The notes beneath the pieces are model-generated. The model had not been told where the DNA came from. It did no database searches and saw nothing but the letters and a program-made list of their open reading frames with translations. A stretch of 64,000 nucleotides of DNA from Pyropia yezoensis. Lineage: Eukaryota > Rhodophyta > Bangiophyceae > Bangiales > Bangiaceae. Each line of letters starts with the position of its first letter. Positions within the stretch are counted from its first letter, which is position 1. Location of the stretch: assembly GCA_009829735.1 (NCBI GenBank), contig CM020619.1, forward strand, positions 7,740,375 through 7,804,374, given 5' to 3'. Positions 52,599 through 62,346 of the stretch are shown here, in pieces. The position numbers and the translations under genes are program-made.

Positions 52599-53560
52599 AG
52601 GAGCGCTATGCGTTTTCTTTGCTTGGATGGCTGCCGCACCTGGACTGGCGGCTGATATGTCACAGGCTGCCTAAGGGGGTGCGGCAGCCATCCCACCGGC
52701 AAGTGGCTGTGCCCGCTTGTGAGTAGGGCAACCCCCGCGCACGCACTTGCGCCGGCCAAAGACGGCGCCCGCCTATGCCGCAGCACGTGCTCCGCGTGTG
52801 GTTTGCGCGTCGCCAACGGCGTCGTCCACACCACTGTCGGGCTCGTTACCGCCATGGCAAGCCAATTGGCTGCTCCCGCACCTGTGGGATGGGGTGGGGG
52901 TGGGGCTTGGTGGGGTCCGTGCAGGGGGAAGTCGCGGCCTGGACTTGGGGGGTGTCACCGAGCGCCGTGGGGTGAAGGAGGAGGGTAACGGTGTATGCAG
53001 GGAGCCCCGTCCGCGCGGGCTGTCTGCCCCCCCAAGAACGGCGGCGGCTGGGTCATCGGGGGAGGCCGGGAAGCCCCCTCTCGTTCCATTTTGGTGCTTT
53101 TTCTGAGTACCCACCCGTGGTCCAGCAACCGCCCGTACGGTCGGAGCGATCGCTGTGGCAGCCACGCGACCGCCCGTGCTGCGTGCGTGCACGGCCGGCG
53201 ACGGCCGGCTCGCCCCGCGGGCGGCGCGCGTCGCGCGCCGCCGCCGCCCCGGACCATTGCAGCCGCCGCCGACCGACGCCGCCGCCCCCACCAGCATCGC
53301 TCCTGCCACCGCCGCCGCCACTATCGCCGCTGCCACCGCCACCACCGCAGCCGCCATCGCCAGCCATGACGCCATGCGGTCATTCCCCAACCCCCCCCGA
53401 CGGCCCACCCGATCAAAGTTCCCGCCGGGGCTGCGGCCGTGGCGGCACCAGTGGCTGCTGGTAGTGGCACCAGCAGCGTCAGCGGCAGCACGAGTGGGCG
53501 ACTCCCACCACGGAGCTGCCGCGAGCGGCCCCCGTCCCCCTATTTAAGCTACACGACGGT
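52599..53560. other. Unresolved GC-rich region with one possible membrane-anchored frame
   Basis: A minus frame from an ATG at about 53375 to 52773 begins with a strong hydrophobic stretch (WLAMAAAVVAVAAAIVAAAV), like a signal anchor, then becomes Arg/Ser/Pro-rich without a domain. The plus strand is open too. I do not call a gene. Confidence 0.25.
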
Positions 53561-54492
53561 GACACAAGTATAGCACGATCCGCTGCCGTTTCTGGCTGAC
53601 TGGTGAGATTGACAGGTCCCTGCATTTGTTTGGCGTCCCGGGCATCTCCCTTTTGGTTGGATTGGATCGAGAGCTCGACCATCAAATTGCTGATCAAAGT
53701 CCTCTCTGCCGTCATTGGGCCGGATACTGCTGACCGATGAGAAGGTTGATCAGCCGGGAGACCGTGCCTCGACTTTGATCATGTTGAAAGAATCTTGGAA
53801 CTTCCGTGATCAATTTTTGTTTTCACTTTTAGTTCACTTTTCATTGCCCCACCAGCTGGCCAATCAGTGCACTGCACGTCGTCTCCTGGTCCAACGCGCG
53901 CGCCCGAGAGGACGCAGGCCACGCCAAGCGCGTGCTGGCGAGGGGTTCGCCGCCGGCCTTCGGGCGAGGAGAGACCCCCCCCCGCCGCGCGCGCCGACCT
54001 CGCGCCCGCGCCTTGTGCCAAGGCCAGCCCCCTGGCCACGGCTGTCGGGCGGCCGCTGGCGCTTCCCTTCCCTTCCCCCCCTTACTACACCCAACCACAC
54101 TCCCCCCCCGCCACACAGTTGCTCACCTCTCAGCGGCTGGCCTGCCAGCGCCCCTGCAGCCGTTGGCCGCGCCTGTCGCCTGTGCCAGCGGGGCGGGGGG
54201 CCTGACCAGCCGCCGCCCGCGGCCGCTGTGGCCCCGCCCGCGAACCGCAGCGAGTGTCGGTGGGCGTGCCGAGTTCTTCTCCTCCTGGCCTTTAAGAAGG
54301 ACCGTCCCTGGTGACCCTGCGCAGACCACTCTGTCGGCGATAGCGTCTGTGCGGTCTCAAGCCGCTCGCTCACCCCCCCCCCCCCCCCCCCCCCCTCCCG
54401 CCCCCGCCCCCCCCCCCTGGCGGTCGTGGTATTTCTCAAGGCTCTGCGGTTCACGCCCTCTCCCTCCACCCCCTGGACGGTATCTGTGCGCC
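53561..54492 (+). promoter_or_regulatory. Promoter and leader region of the exonuclease gene
   Basis: An AT-richer island (53545-53860) in otherwise very GC-rich DNA holds four TGATCA hexamers at about 53691, 53747, 53777 and 53809 and a CCAAT box (GCCAATCAG, about 53859). A poly-C tract lies at 54370-54395. The exonuclease frame is open upstream from 53932, but its composition there is leader-like. Confidence 0.4.
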
Positions 54493-56433
54493 ATGGCCGC
54501 CACGGCGGCGGCGGCGGCGGCGCCCCCCGCCAGGGGCACCCCCCGCACCACCAGGTCGGGGGTGCCGCGTGGCCGGCTGGTGCATACGCCGCCTCGAGAC
54601 CCCGCGGCGTACACCGCGACGGTTGTCCCTGCCGCCTCTGCCGCCGCCACCGTCACCCCCACCGCCACTGCCACCGCCCCTGCCGCCGCCCCTGCTGTGC
54701 GTCCTACCGGCGGCGGGGTGGGGCCCTCGTCGGGCGGCGTCGCGTTCCCCCCGCGGGTGGTGTTTGTGTGGGACACAGAGACCACCGGCCTGTCATCGTC
54801 GGCGCGGGTGGTCGAGGTTGCCATCCGCGTGTCGTCGCTGTCGTCGCCGCCGCTGGCGGGCCGGCTCGGCGGGCCGGTCGAGATGGCCGCGCTCATCCAC
54901 CCAGGGGAGCGGATCCCCAACACCAACATCCACGGCATCAGCGACGCCATGGTCGCAGACGCCCCGCCTTTTGGGGCGGTCTGGGAGGACGTCAATGCGT
55001 TTGTGGGGGCGGCCCTCGCCGCCCGGGGCGATGACGCGGTGGCACTGTGGGTGGCCCACAATGCGCGCTTTGATTGCCGCATGCTGGGGGGGGAGCTGGG
55101 CCGCCTGGCCGCAGCCATGGCGAAGAAGAGCGGGAAGACGACGGCGCCCGCCTCCAAGGCGGCTTCCACGGTGGCGTCGTCGGACCGTCGACCGGCAACC
55201 CGTGCAGGCGCGTCGCCTGCGTCGGTCATGACCACCGCCACCACCGGCGACGAAGGAGGCGATACGCCCGCCAAGGCGGTGGCGCCCGCGGCAGCGTCTC
55301 CTGCGGTGCTCCCTCCGTCATGGCGGTTTGCGTGCAGCATGCAGGCATTCAAGGTGGCCTACCCCGCGCTGCCGTCCTACCGCCAAGAAGCCGTGGCCGC
55401 GCACGTGGGCGTTGTCAATGAGGCGGCCCACCGGGCGCTCGGTGACGTGGCCGCCCTGGACGCAATTCTGCGCCACGCGGCCGGGCGGCTGCCCGGCGGG
55501 ATTGAAGGCTTTTGGGGGGACAAGCTTGGCGCCGTGCCCGCCGCCGCAGGCGGCGGCGGCGGCGGCTCTGGGGCGGCCAAGGGTGACAACGGTCTGCCGC
55601 ACTGCGTCCTGCGCGCCACGGTGGCTGCCGCGGCGGCGATGGCAGCAGAGCTGTCCGCGGTCGCACTATCCGCGCCGGTCCGTGGGGCGCCCCTCGCGGA
55701 GCTCCTGGGCCCGTCAGCCGCCGCGGTCGCGGAGCTGTCTGCGGACGCGGATGCGCCTCTGGCGCTATACCTCCCGAATTCGGCCGTGTACCACATCCAC
55801 CGCACGTGTGCGACGGTGGCGCACACGCCCCGGCGGCTGGCGTGGGCGCCGACGCCCCCGGCGGGGCGGCGTCTGTGCAAGATTTGTGCGGCCGTCTCGT
55901 CGCTGACGACGCCCCCTAGTGGGGGGGCGGCGGTACGGCCGACTGCCACTGCCGTGGCCATTGGCGCGCAAGCGACGACGCGGCCGTCGTGCACGCCGCC
56001 GCTGTCCATGTGTACGGGCGCAAATGGGAACCCCAGCGGCGTGGGCGCGCGGCCACCCGGTGGCGGCGACGGCAGCGGCCGCCCGAGCGTGCTTAACGCC
56101 TCAGCGCTGTCCCAGTCGCTGTGCACGGGGGTGACTGGCGCCGCTGCCGCTGTTGTCCCAGCGGGCGCCGTTACCGATACGTCCAAGCCGCGGGCGCTGC
56201 ATTCGGCGATGCCAGCCGTGGACCTGGCGCCGCTGCGGCCCGGGGAGACCCTCTTCATGACCTCATCGGCTGTGTATCACTCGCGGCGTAGCTGCCCGAT
56301 GCTCTCCCACGCTGCGGTGTGGCGTGCGACGGTGGGGCCGCCTCCGCCGGGGCGACGGCTGTGCTTCAAGTGCAAGCGCGACGACCAGGGCGTGGCGGCA
56401 GGGGCCGGCGGAGGGGGGGTGGCCACAGCGTGA
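54493..56433 (+). CDS. DEDDh 3'-5' exonuclease with two C-terminal Cys/His modules
   Basis: 646 residues from ATG 54493, chosen because it lies after the leader and before a basic Ala/Pro/Thr-rich N-terminus that could be an organelle targeting peptide. The DnaQ-like core has ExoI D94/E96 (WDTETTG), the HGIS motif at 147-150, ExoII H189...D194 (HNARFD) and ExoIII H313...D318 (HRALGD), the complete DEDDh set. About 75 residues of Ala/Thr/Ser sequence are inserted between ExoII and ExoIII. Downstream two similar modules occur: YH at 433-434, C439, C462, C465, and YH at 595-596, C601, C624, C627, each ending GRRLCxxC. They resemble the small YHxxxC...GxxxCxxC Ada-like metal-binding units at the ends of bacterial nucleases and hydrolases. 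Substrate is unknown; proofreading, RNA or mismatch processing are possible. Confidence 0.8.
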   Translation: MAATAAAAAAPPARGTPRTTRSGVPRGRLVHTPPRDPAAYTATVVPAASAAATVTPTATATAPAAAPAVRPTGGGVGPSSGGVAFPPRVVFVWDTETTGLSSSARVVEVAIRVSSLSSPPLAGRLGGPVEMAALIHPGERIPNTNIHGISDAMVADAPPFGAVWEDVNAFVGAALAARGDDAVALWVAHNARFDCRMLGGELGRLAAAMAKKSGKTTAPASKAASTVASSDRRPATRAGASPASVMTTATTGDEGGDTPAKAVAPAAASPAVLPPSWRFACSMQAFKVAYPALPSYRQEAVAAHVGVVNEAAHRALGDVAALDAILRHAAGRLPGGIEGFWGDKLGAVPAAAGGGGGGSGAAKGDNGLPHCVLRATVAAAAAMAAELSAVALSAPVRGAPLAELLGPSAAAVAELSADADAPLALYLPNSAVYHIHRTCATVAHTPRRLAWAPTPPAGRRLCKICAAVSSLTTPPSGGAAVRPTATAVAIGAQATTRPSCTPPLSMCTGANGNPSGVGARPPGGGDGSGRPSVLNASALSQSLCTGVTGAAAAVVPAGAVTDTSKPRALHSAMPAVDLAPLRPGETLFMTSSAVYHSRRSCPMLSHAAVWRATVGPPPPGRRLCFKCKRDDQGVAAGAGGGGVATA

Positions 56434-56687
56434 CGCGTTTGGGTGTTGAGTGGAGCAATCTTTTTTCCTGACTCGGTGACTCGGTGAGCGCAACGAGCCA
56501 CGGTGATGCTTATTACTTCTTGGTTGCCTTGTGGAGTGTCAATGACCACCAAGCGCCTCGTTCATTGGGTCCTGGTACACGAGAGTACGTCACACACAAG
56601 CCTGCCAACACAATGAATCCAGGCGGCCAACCCCACTCCAGCGCTCCAGCGCCCTCCCTCCTCAACCCCCGTGCCACCCTTGTCCTC
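56434..56687. other. Convergent 3' region
   Basis: Short spacer between two convergent genes. Contains TTTTTTCCTGACTCGG with a small GACTCGGT duplication. No gene. Confidence 0.4.
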
Positions 56688-57641
56688 TCACGCGTACACT
56701 GCCATCCCACGCTTCACCCCATCCAGAGCCTCCATCCGCGCCGCCCAGGCGCGCACGTGCGGGTGTGCATCTGGGGCGCTGCGGCCCTTGGCCAGCCACG
56801 ACACCACCCAGGGGTAGATGGCCACGTCCGCCATGCTGACTCCGTCCGCCGTCGCCACCCACTCGCGGGTCGCCAGCGCGGCGTCGAGCACGCCCAGTAG
56901 GCGCTCGCCCTCGGCCGTGTAACGGGCCACCCCGAACGCGCGGCCATCCGCGGTGGGGGGGAGGCGGTCAAAGAAGTTTGCCTGGCCAAACATGGGGCCG
57001 ACCCCCCCCATTTGCCACATGAGCCACTGCAGAATTGACGCCTTCTTGGCCGCGTCCCCGTCGCCCAGGAGCCGCCCGCCGGCCAAGTCGGAGAGGTAGA
57101 GGAGGATGGCGCCACTCTCCATCAGGGCGAGCTCGGGAGCGCCGCGGCTGGCCGCCGCCGCTGCCGCGTCGGCATCGTTCTCTGGCTTGGGCGGCGGCTC
57201 CTGCGGCGCGGGCGCGTTGACCGCAATCGCGGGGATGCGGCCGTTGGGGCAGAGGGCCACAAACCAGGGCTCCTTGACGCGCGACAGCGGTAACGAGTGG
57301 TGGGTGTAGGGGATGCCCAGCAACTCGAGCGCGATGGTGACCTTTTTCCCATTGGGCGTGCCCCACGAGTAGAGGTCGATGCGGGGGTACTCGGCACCCC
57401 CCCCCGCCGCCTCCGCTGCAGCCGCCGGGCTAGGCGTAGCCGCAGCTGCCATTGTTACGCCCGGCCCAACACGACGGCCGACGGCAAGGCGGGGGGCGAC
57501 GCCGGGGCAGCGGGGGCGACGGGCGGGGGCACCGCCCAAGGCGGCGAGCCGCGCGGCAGACAGAGGCGGGGTGACCAGCGGGGCGGGCGCAACCGCCCAG
57601 CCCACGGGCAGGAGACGGCGAGCGGCAGCGGAAGACACCAT
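56688..57641 (-). CDS. Glutathione S-transferase, YfcG/Ure2p-like, with transit-peptide-like leader
   Basis: 317 residues from ATG 57641; an upstream in-frame ATG at 57698 is possible, but the 57641 start is followed by an Arg/Ala/Ser/Pro leader typical of plastid or mitochondrial targeting (about residues 1-83). The thioredoxin-like domain starts IDLYSWGTPNGKKV; TPNG at 95-98 is the active-site signature of the YfcG/YghU group, which reduces glutathione disulfides. NGRIPAI (133-139) gives the cis-Pro, and MESGAILLYL holds the gamma-glutamyl-binding Glu-Ser (E175, S176). About 28 residues are inserted between them. The helical domain has ILQWLMWQMGGVGPMFGQ and SMADVAIYPWV. No lesion is present. 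Confidence 0.9.
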   Translation of the reverse strand: MVSSAAARRLLPVGWAVAPAPLVTPPLSAARLAALGGAPARRPRCPGVAPRLAVGRRVGPGVTMAAAATPSPAAAAEAAGGGAEYPRIDLYSWGTPNGKKVTIALELLGIPYTHHSLPLSRVKEPWFVALCPNGRIPAIAVNAPAPQEPPPKPENDADAAAAAASRGAPELALMESGAILLYLSDLAGGRLLGDGDAAKKASILQWLMWQMGGVGPMFGQANFFDRLPPTADGRAFGVARYTAEGERLLGVLDAALATREWVATADGVSMADVAIYPWVVSWLAKGRSAPDAHPHVRAWAARMEALDGVKRGMAVYA

Positions 57642-58355
57642 CACCAATGAGTGGTCGGTCACGGACACAGAAAGTCGCACGGAGGGGTGGTGATGCACAC
57701 CGCGGTCACGGAGTCCTCAGGATTCCTCACGCAGAGCACCATGCTCGTGCCGAGCCATCATGACCGTGATGGGGCTAGATTTCAGAAAAATTGTTGAGAG
57801 CCTGACCAAACTGAACTGCGAAAACAAGTGGCACACTGCCGGTACGGTACATTCGCGGTACACCCACGGTACACCACCTGTACATAAGTATAGATATATG
57901 CATGTATTTATTCGCTGTAGTAGTGCTCACGCCCCCCACGGTCTGTGGCGCCGACGCCGCTGCACCCAACGCTGCCACCCTGGCGATGAGCGGCGGCGGT
58001 GACGGGCAACGCCCGCGGCGGATAAGGGGCTGGCGGCGGGTGGTGCGCGCGGGGGTGGTGGTGCCGCCTCGAGGCGGGCGGCGGATGCCTCCGCCCCACC
58101 GCGCTGCTTTGCCGCGCCTGCGGCCGGCCCGGAGGCGGTAGCGGAGGCTGCGCGGACCGTGGCGAGCGGCGCAGCGGGCTGCCGGGCGGCGGCCGCCCCA
58201 GCCGCACTGACTGCCATACTGCCGTCGACGCGGCCGTCGCGGCCGGGCTGCGGAGGCCACCCTCCACTCCTCATCCCACAGCTAGCTGCGTAGTCGCTTG
58301 CGTGTAGCGACCGTCACCCCCTTCCCACAACCAGCCGCGCCGCCACAGCCCGCCT
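57642..58355. other. GST upstream region and unresolved frames
   Basis: GGTACA-type motifs repeat at about 57845-57880, next to an AT-rich TATAGATATATGCATG stretch (57888-57903) that could be a TATA region for minus-strand transcription. Between 57920 and 58270 both strands are open; the minus frame looks like a targeting leader (MAVSAAGAAAARQ) without a body. Confidence 0.3.
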
Positions 58356-60147
58356 GCGCAGTGATCCTTAAAGCGGGATCCACGACAAGCCCGTTTTTGC
58401 CCGGAAAAGCTTGTACGTGGCTTGTCAAGTGGCCCCCTGGACCCCCCTCCACACTCCCATACAGGCCGACTTTTTATTGTCCTTGGCTTTGAGGCTTGTC
58501 AAATGCCCCTAGACGTCGCTCCCACAGGATTATGATGGTATGACCAGACGCGCAGCGACGGTGCGTACCAGAAGATGTAAAAAAAGCGTGCTTTGCCGTC
58601 TTTCAGGACCATTCAACAACACTTGTCAAGCATTGTACAAGCACTTGGGCGTGGCAGCATGTCGGTCGCAGGCCGCGTTTAGGCCTGTTCGGCCCGAACT
58701 AAGAGGAAGTACCGCTGGAAAAGGAGGCCCGACCGGCATCTGGCCTGGTATTGTTGGGACTGCAAAGCACACTTTGTAGCTGATGAGACTTGCGAAACGC
58801 CTCGTTAGCCGACCCAAACCCTCCAAAATGGAGTCGGGATGGATGGACGCAGGCAACTGACCGAGTCATTACAAATAAACAAACAGGCACTCCACAAGTG
58901 AGTGTTCGGCTTCGTGCTCCCTCTGCAATCGCCACATCGCTACGAAAAGCTGGGCTCATGGGCACCACGCTGAACAGGCGCTGGTGTCCCCCCGCGACAA
59001 ATCGGACGTACTGCCTGCGCCTCCGCCCTGACGACGCATCGTCCCCCCGCCATGCTCCACCTCCCTCACCCCCCAGTTCCCTCCCCTCACCCCCCAGTTC
59101 CCTCCCCTCCCCCCCCTTGCCTCTGCGACCTACGATGTGGACGGGGAGTCCCGCGGGGTTGGCTGGCGACGGTGGCCGGCGACGATGGCCGGCGGGGGGA
59201 GCTGATGGGTAGGCCTGTGGCGGTGGCCTGCGGGGTTTGCTGGCGGCTGCAGCGTTCGTGAGCGGGGTTGGCCGGCGGGGTCGGCTGGCCGGCGGGGGTG
59301 GCCGGCGGCGGTGGCCGGCGACGGTGGCCGGCGTGGGTGGCTGGTTGACGTTGCCGCCGGGGTCGGGTAGCCGGCGGGGATGGCTTGCTGACGTTGCCGC
59401 CGGGGTTGTGTAGCCGGCAACGATGGCTGCCTGGCTTTGTCAGCGGCTGTGGCCTGATGCTGTGGCCTGCGGCGTTGGCCTGCGGCGACAGCTTGCCGCG
59501 GTGGCTTTGCGCGGTGGCCTGCCGCTGGGGCCTACGGAGCTGGCCGGCGGCGGTGGGCGGCGGCGGTGGCTTGCGGCGGTGGGCGGCGGCGGTGGCCTGC
59601 CGCTGGGGCCTTCGGCGGAGTCCTGCGGGGTTTGCCGGTGGCTGCGGCGTTCGCCGGCGGGGGTTGCCGGCGGGGCTGGCCGGCGGGGTCGGGTGGCCTG
59701 CGGGAGTTGCTGGCGGGGGTGCACCGGTGGGGGTGGCCGGCGGGGGTGGATGGCTGGCGTTGCCGGCGGGGTCGGGTAGCTGGCTGGCGTTGCCAGCGGC
59801 GTGGGCAGGCGGGTGGAGCTGGCGGGGTTGGCCAGCGGCGATGTCCTGCCGCTTTGGCCTGCGGAGGTGGCCTGCGGCGATGGCCAGCCGCTGATGCCTT
59901 GGGCGGTGGCCTGCCGCTGGCATTTCCAGGAACTTAATCGGTACTGCTTCTCCATCTATTAGCGATGCGTTAGCTTAACTCGACGCACTTTGTCGCACTT
60001 ACTCCTGCGTTAAGTCGGCTTCGCAACCAAGATTCGAGGTCGTTTCACCCGTCGTTTCAGCCGGCAGGCCTGCTTGACAAGCCCCGTACAAGCCGTTTGG
60101 CCTCAAAAACAGGCTTGTCATGGATCCGGGGTCTGAGACCACTGCGC
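58356..60147. mobile_element. Non-autonomous TIR element, about 1.8 kb
   Basis: The left end begins GCGCAGTGATCCTTAAAGCG, then GGATCCACGACAAGCC, and further in GCTTGTACGTGGCTTGTCAAG. The right end, reverse-complemented, begins GCGCAGTGGTCTCAGACCCC, then GGATCCATGACAAGCC and GCTTGTACGGGGCTTGTCAAG. Similarity spans about 75 bp with identical spacing over the first 26 positions. Extra CTTGTCAAG/GTACAAGC copies lie at about 58480 and 58620-58650. CAGTG termini recall pogo/Tigger elements, and a dead pogo transposase sits at 18.5 kb, but the link is not shown. The interior has no transposase. Confidence 0.65.
59140..59935. repeat. Long GGC minisatellite inside the TIR element
   Basis: Degenerate 9-15-bp units of the GTTGCCGGCGGGG / GGCCTGCGGCGGTGG type over about 800 bp, preceded by a 22-bp unit CCTCACCCCCCAGTTCC repeated twice. 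The 278-codon minus frame (AGNAS, PPATPAG repeats) is a by-product. Confidence 0.75.
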
Positions 60148-60227
60148 TGGACGGTGGCCGCACGGTCCCGGCCGGGCAGTGGCCGCCCCCCCCAGCCACC
60201 GCGCCGAAGCCAGCTGCAACAGGGAGG

Positions 60228-60325
60228 GGGGTGCCGCCTCCAGCCAATGGCGGGGCTGCTGGGCAGAGGAGGGGGGGGGGAGGGGGGTGCCGGCTCCAGC
60301 CAATGGCGGGGCTGCTGGGAAGGGG
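60228..60325. repeat. Duplicated CAGCCAATGGCGGGG unit
   Basis: Two copies, about 57 bp apart, of GGGGTGCCG-x-CTCCAGCCAATGG followed by CGGGGCTGCTGGG. The same unit occurs as one full and one partial copy at 38569-38640. Confidence 0.8.
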
Positions 60326-60467
60326 AGGGGCCGGGGGGGGGGGGGGTGCTGGGAGCCGCTTCCCCATCCGCGCGAGAGAGCAATTCAATGCGGCCGCGCA
60401 GGCAACGGCCAACGGGCGGCGGCGGGCACCGTGCCGCCAGCGGCGGCGCTTCTCCGTTCAAGGATAA

Positions 60468-60750
60468 ACGGGACATGCTCCGTGAACGGAATAAATGGAT
60501 ATTCTCCATGAACGATAAAAAGGGACATTCTCCCCACAGGGAAAAGAGGGACACTCTCCGTCCATGAAAAAATGGGACATTCTCCGTAGAGGAAAAAAAC
60601 GGATATTCTCCGTCCACTGAAAAAGGGACATGTTCCGTACAGGGAAAAAGGGACATTCTCGGTGAACGGAAAAGATCGATTCTCCGTCCACGGAAAAAAG
60701 CAATACTCTCCGTACAGGGAAAAAAGGGACATTCTCCGTCCGCTGAAACA
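60468..60750. repeat. 26-bp minisatellite, eleven units
   Basis: Consensus GGGACATTCTCCGTCCACGG followed by five or six A. Each unit contains TCCGT...ACGGA-type partial dyad symmetry. All minus frames are open and give a nine-residue repeat (for example DGECPFFPC). It is AT-richer than its surroundings. Confidence 0.85.
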
Positions 60751-60759
60751 AGCCCTCCG

Positions 60760-61175
60760 GAGGCAGCCGCCGGGGAAGAGGAGGCGGATGCCGACAGGGC
60801 TGTGATATCCTTCAAAAAAAAATTCTGCTGGTAGTGTTGCGCCTTGCGATACCTAGAATCCTCATGTTTTGCGTCTGATTAGATTTCTATTTTCCGAACA
60901 TCAGCAGATTGGCGGCAACGAGACGCGTCGCTTGCACTCGTTGTTTCGAAGTGCGCAAAGTCTAGATAAATCATTCTTCAGCGAGTGGTTGTGTGAACTA
61001 TATATAGATTGTTCGATAGAGTTTTTCAGAGCTGCATGTATATGTACACCCTATGTGTGACAAGCACTAAGCTACTAGGAAAGTCGAGTGGGGGGGGCAC
61101 AGGTCCCCAGCCAGCTCGTGACACGGGTGGGATACGGGGGAGAGATACTGGTGTGAGTTGCGAGAGGCCGGACGA
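60760..61175. other. AT-rich island, no gene confirmed
   Basis: The least GC-rich part of the right end, with CTATATATAG at about 61008. A 60-codon plus frame ending at 61060 looks protein-like (FFSEWLCELYIDCSIEFFR) but has no ATG and no family. Confidence 0.3.
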
Positions 61176-61207
61176 GCCGGGCAGTGCCGGCGCCGGCACT
61201 GCCCGGC
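61176..61207. repeat. Perfect 32-bp palindrome
   Basis: Arms GCCGGGCAGTGCCGGC and GCCGGCACTGCCCGGC with no spacer; every base pairs. Very GC-rich and cruciform-capable. Confidence 0.95.
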
Positions 61208-61240
61208 CGCCGGGATGAGCGGGTACCGGCCAAATTTGAA

Positions 61241-61297
61241 TCTGTCTGACTGGCACAATCTGACTGGCACAATCTGGCACAATCTGACTGGCACTAG
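61241..61297. repeat. Short tandem repeat CTGACTGGCACAAT
   Basis: Four units, one shortened by loss of GACT. Confidence 0.85.
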
Positions 61298-62346
61298 GCT
61301 AGCTGACTTGAATGACAAAGACAAACACGAAACTGCCTGACCGTTGACAATCTTTCGCCCGTAGCTCCAACCGCACAGAAGAACAGAAATTGCCAAGCAG
61401 CACAGAACAGTCGTTTGTATGTACCTATGGTATTCTGCGTCTCCGGGTCCACTCTCCTGGACCAGGCACCTCGGGGAGACAACCCCCCCCCCTACCCCCC
61501 TGCCCCCCCCATCCACCCTCCGCGGTCCCTCATGCGGGGACTTGAGCGGGTCGACCAACGGCGGACGGAGCGCGGCTCGGGAGGCTGCGCCCAGACTGTG
61601 TGAGTTCTTCGCAGGCGCTAACAGTGCCCGGCCCCATGCAGCAAAGGGGAAAGCGTCTCGCGCCTGCGGGGCGTGGGGGGGGGGGAGCACGGTTCGTGGG
61701 AGAAAAGACGCAAGTGCACAAAGTGGGTTTTTTGCCGCTCGGGCTGACCGCCCTCTTCCCGAGGCCCCCTCACTTTCGGTCTCCACATTGCCGTGCGTCA
61801 TCCCAACACCATCGTTCCCGCTCCCGCTGAGCCAGAAGTACCCCGCCGTGCCTCACATATACCTCCTGCCCTTCGGATCTGCCGCGCCCGCCCCCCTGCG
61901 CCCGCAACTGACAGATAGATTCGGGCGCAGGCGCGGGTACCGTCGCTGGCCGCGCTAACACCACCCTGTTGCACTAGTCGCCGCAGCCCACTCCACTCCG
62001 GGTGTATCAGTGACTTGAACCCCAACCGTCTTCATCTCACGCAGAAAAACCTTCCCCCGCTCCTCCATGTCCATCCATCTATCAATCCTCCTGCCATCGC
62101 CGCAGACGCCCTTGACCAAACACTAACCCCGCCACCGCGCACGACCGCGCTCCCCCAAACGAAGCCATCAACGTCCCCTCCCAGCCCCCCTCAAAGAGAG
62201 GGCGGCACCACCACTTGGAACCCTCTCCCCGCGCACCAAAACGCCGCCTCCTTCACCACACCCCTCAGCCAAAACACCGACCCCGCAGTCCCGACCGACC
62301 GGGCCCACCCCGCAAACAGCGTTACCATCGTCCTCGCGCCCTCCCC
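61298..62346. other. No gene confirmed
   Basis: Overlapping frames on both strands (minus 61801-61067 with a hydrophobic TVLCCLAISVLLCGW stretch; plus 62015-62569, Pro/Thr-rich) lack domains. Confidence 0.25.

Noticed and set aside
59087..59923. 278-codon minus frame in the second TIR element
   Set aside because: Pure by-product of a minisatellite whose unit is often a multiple of three.
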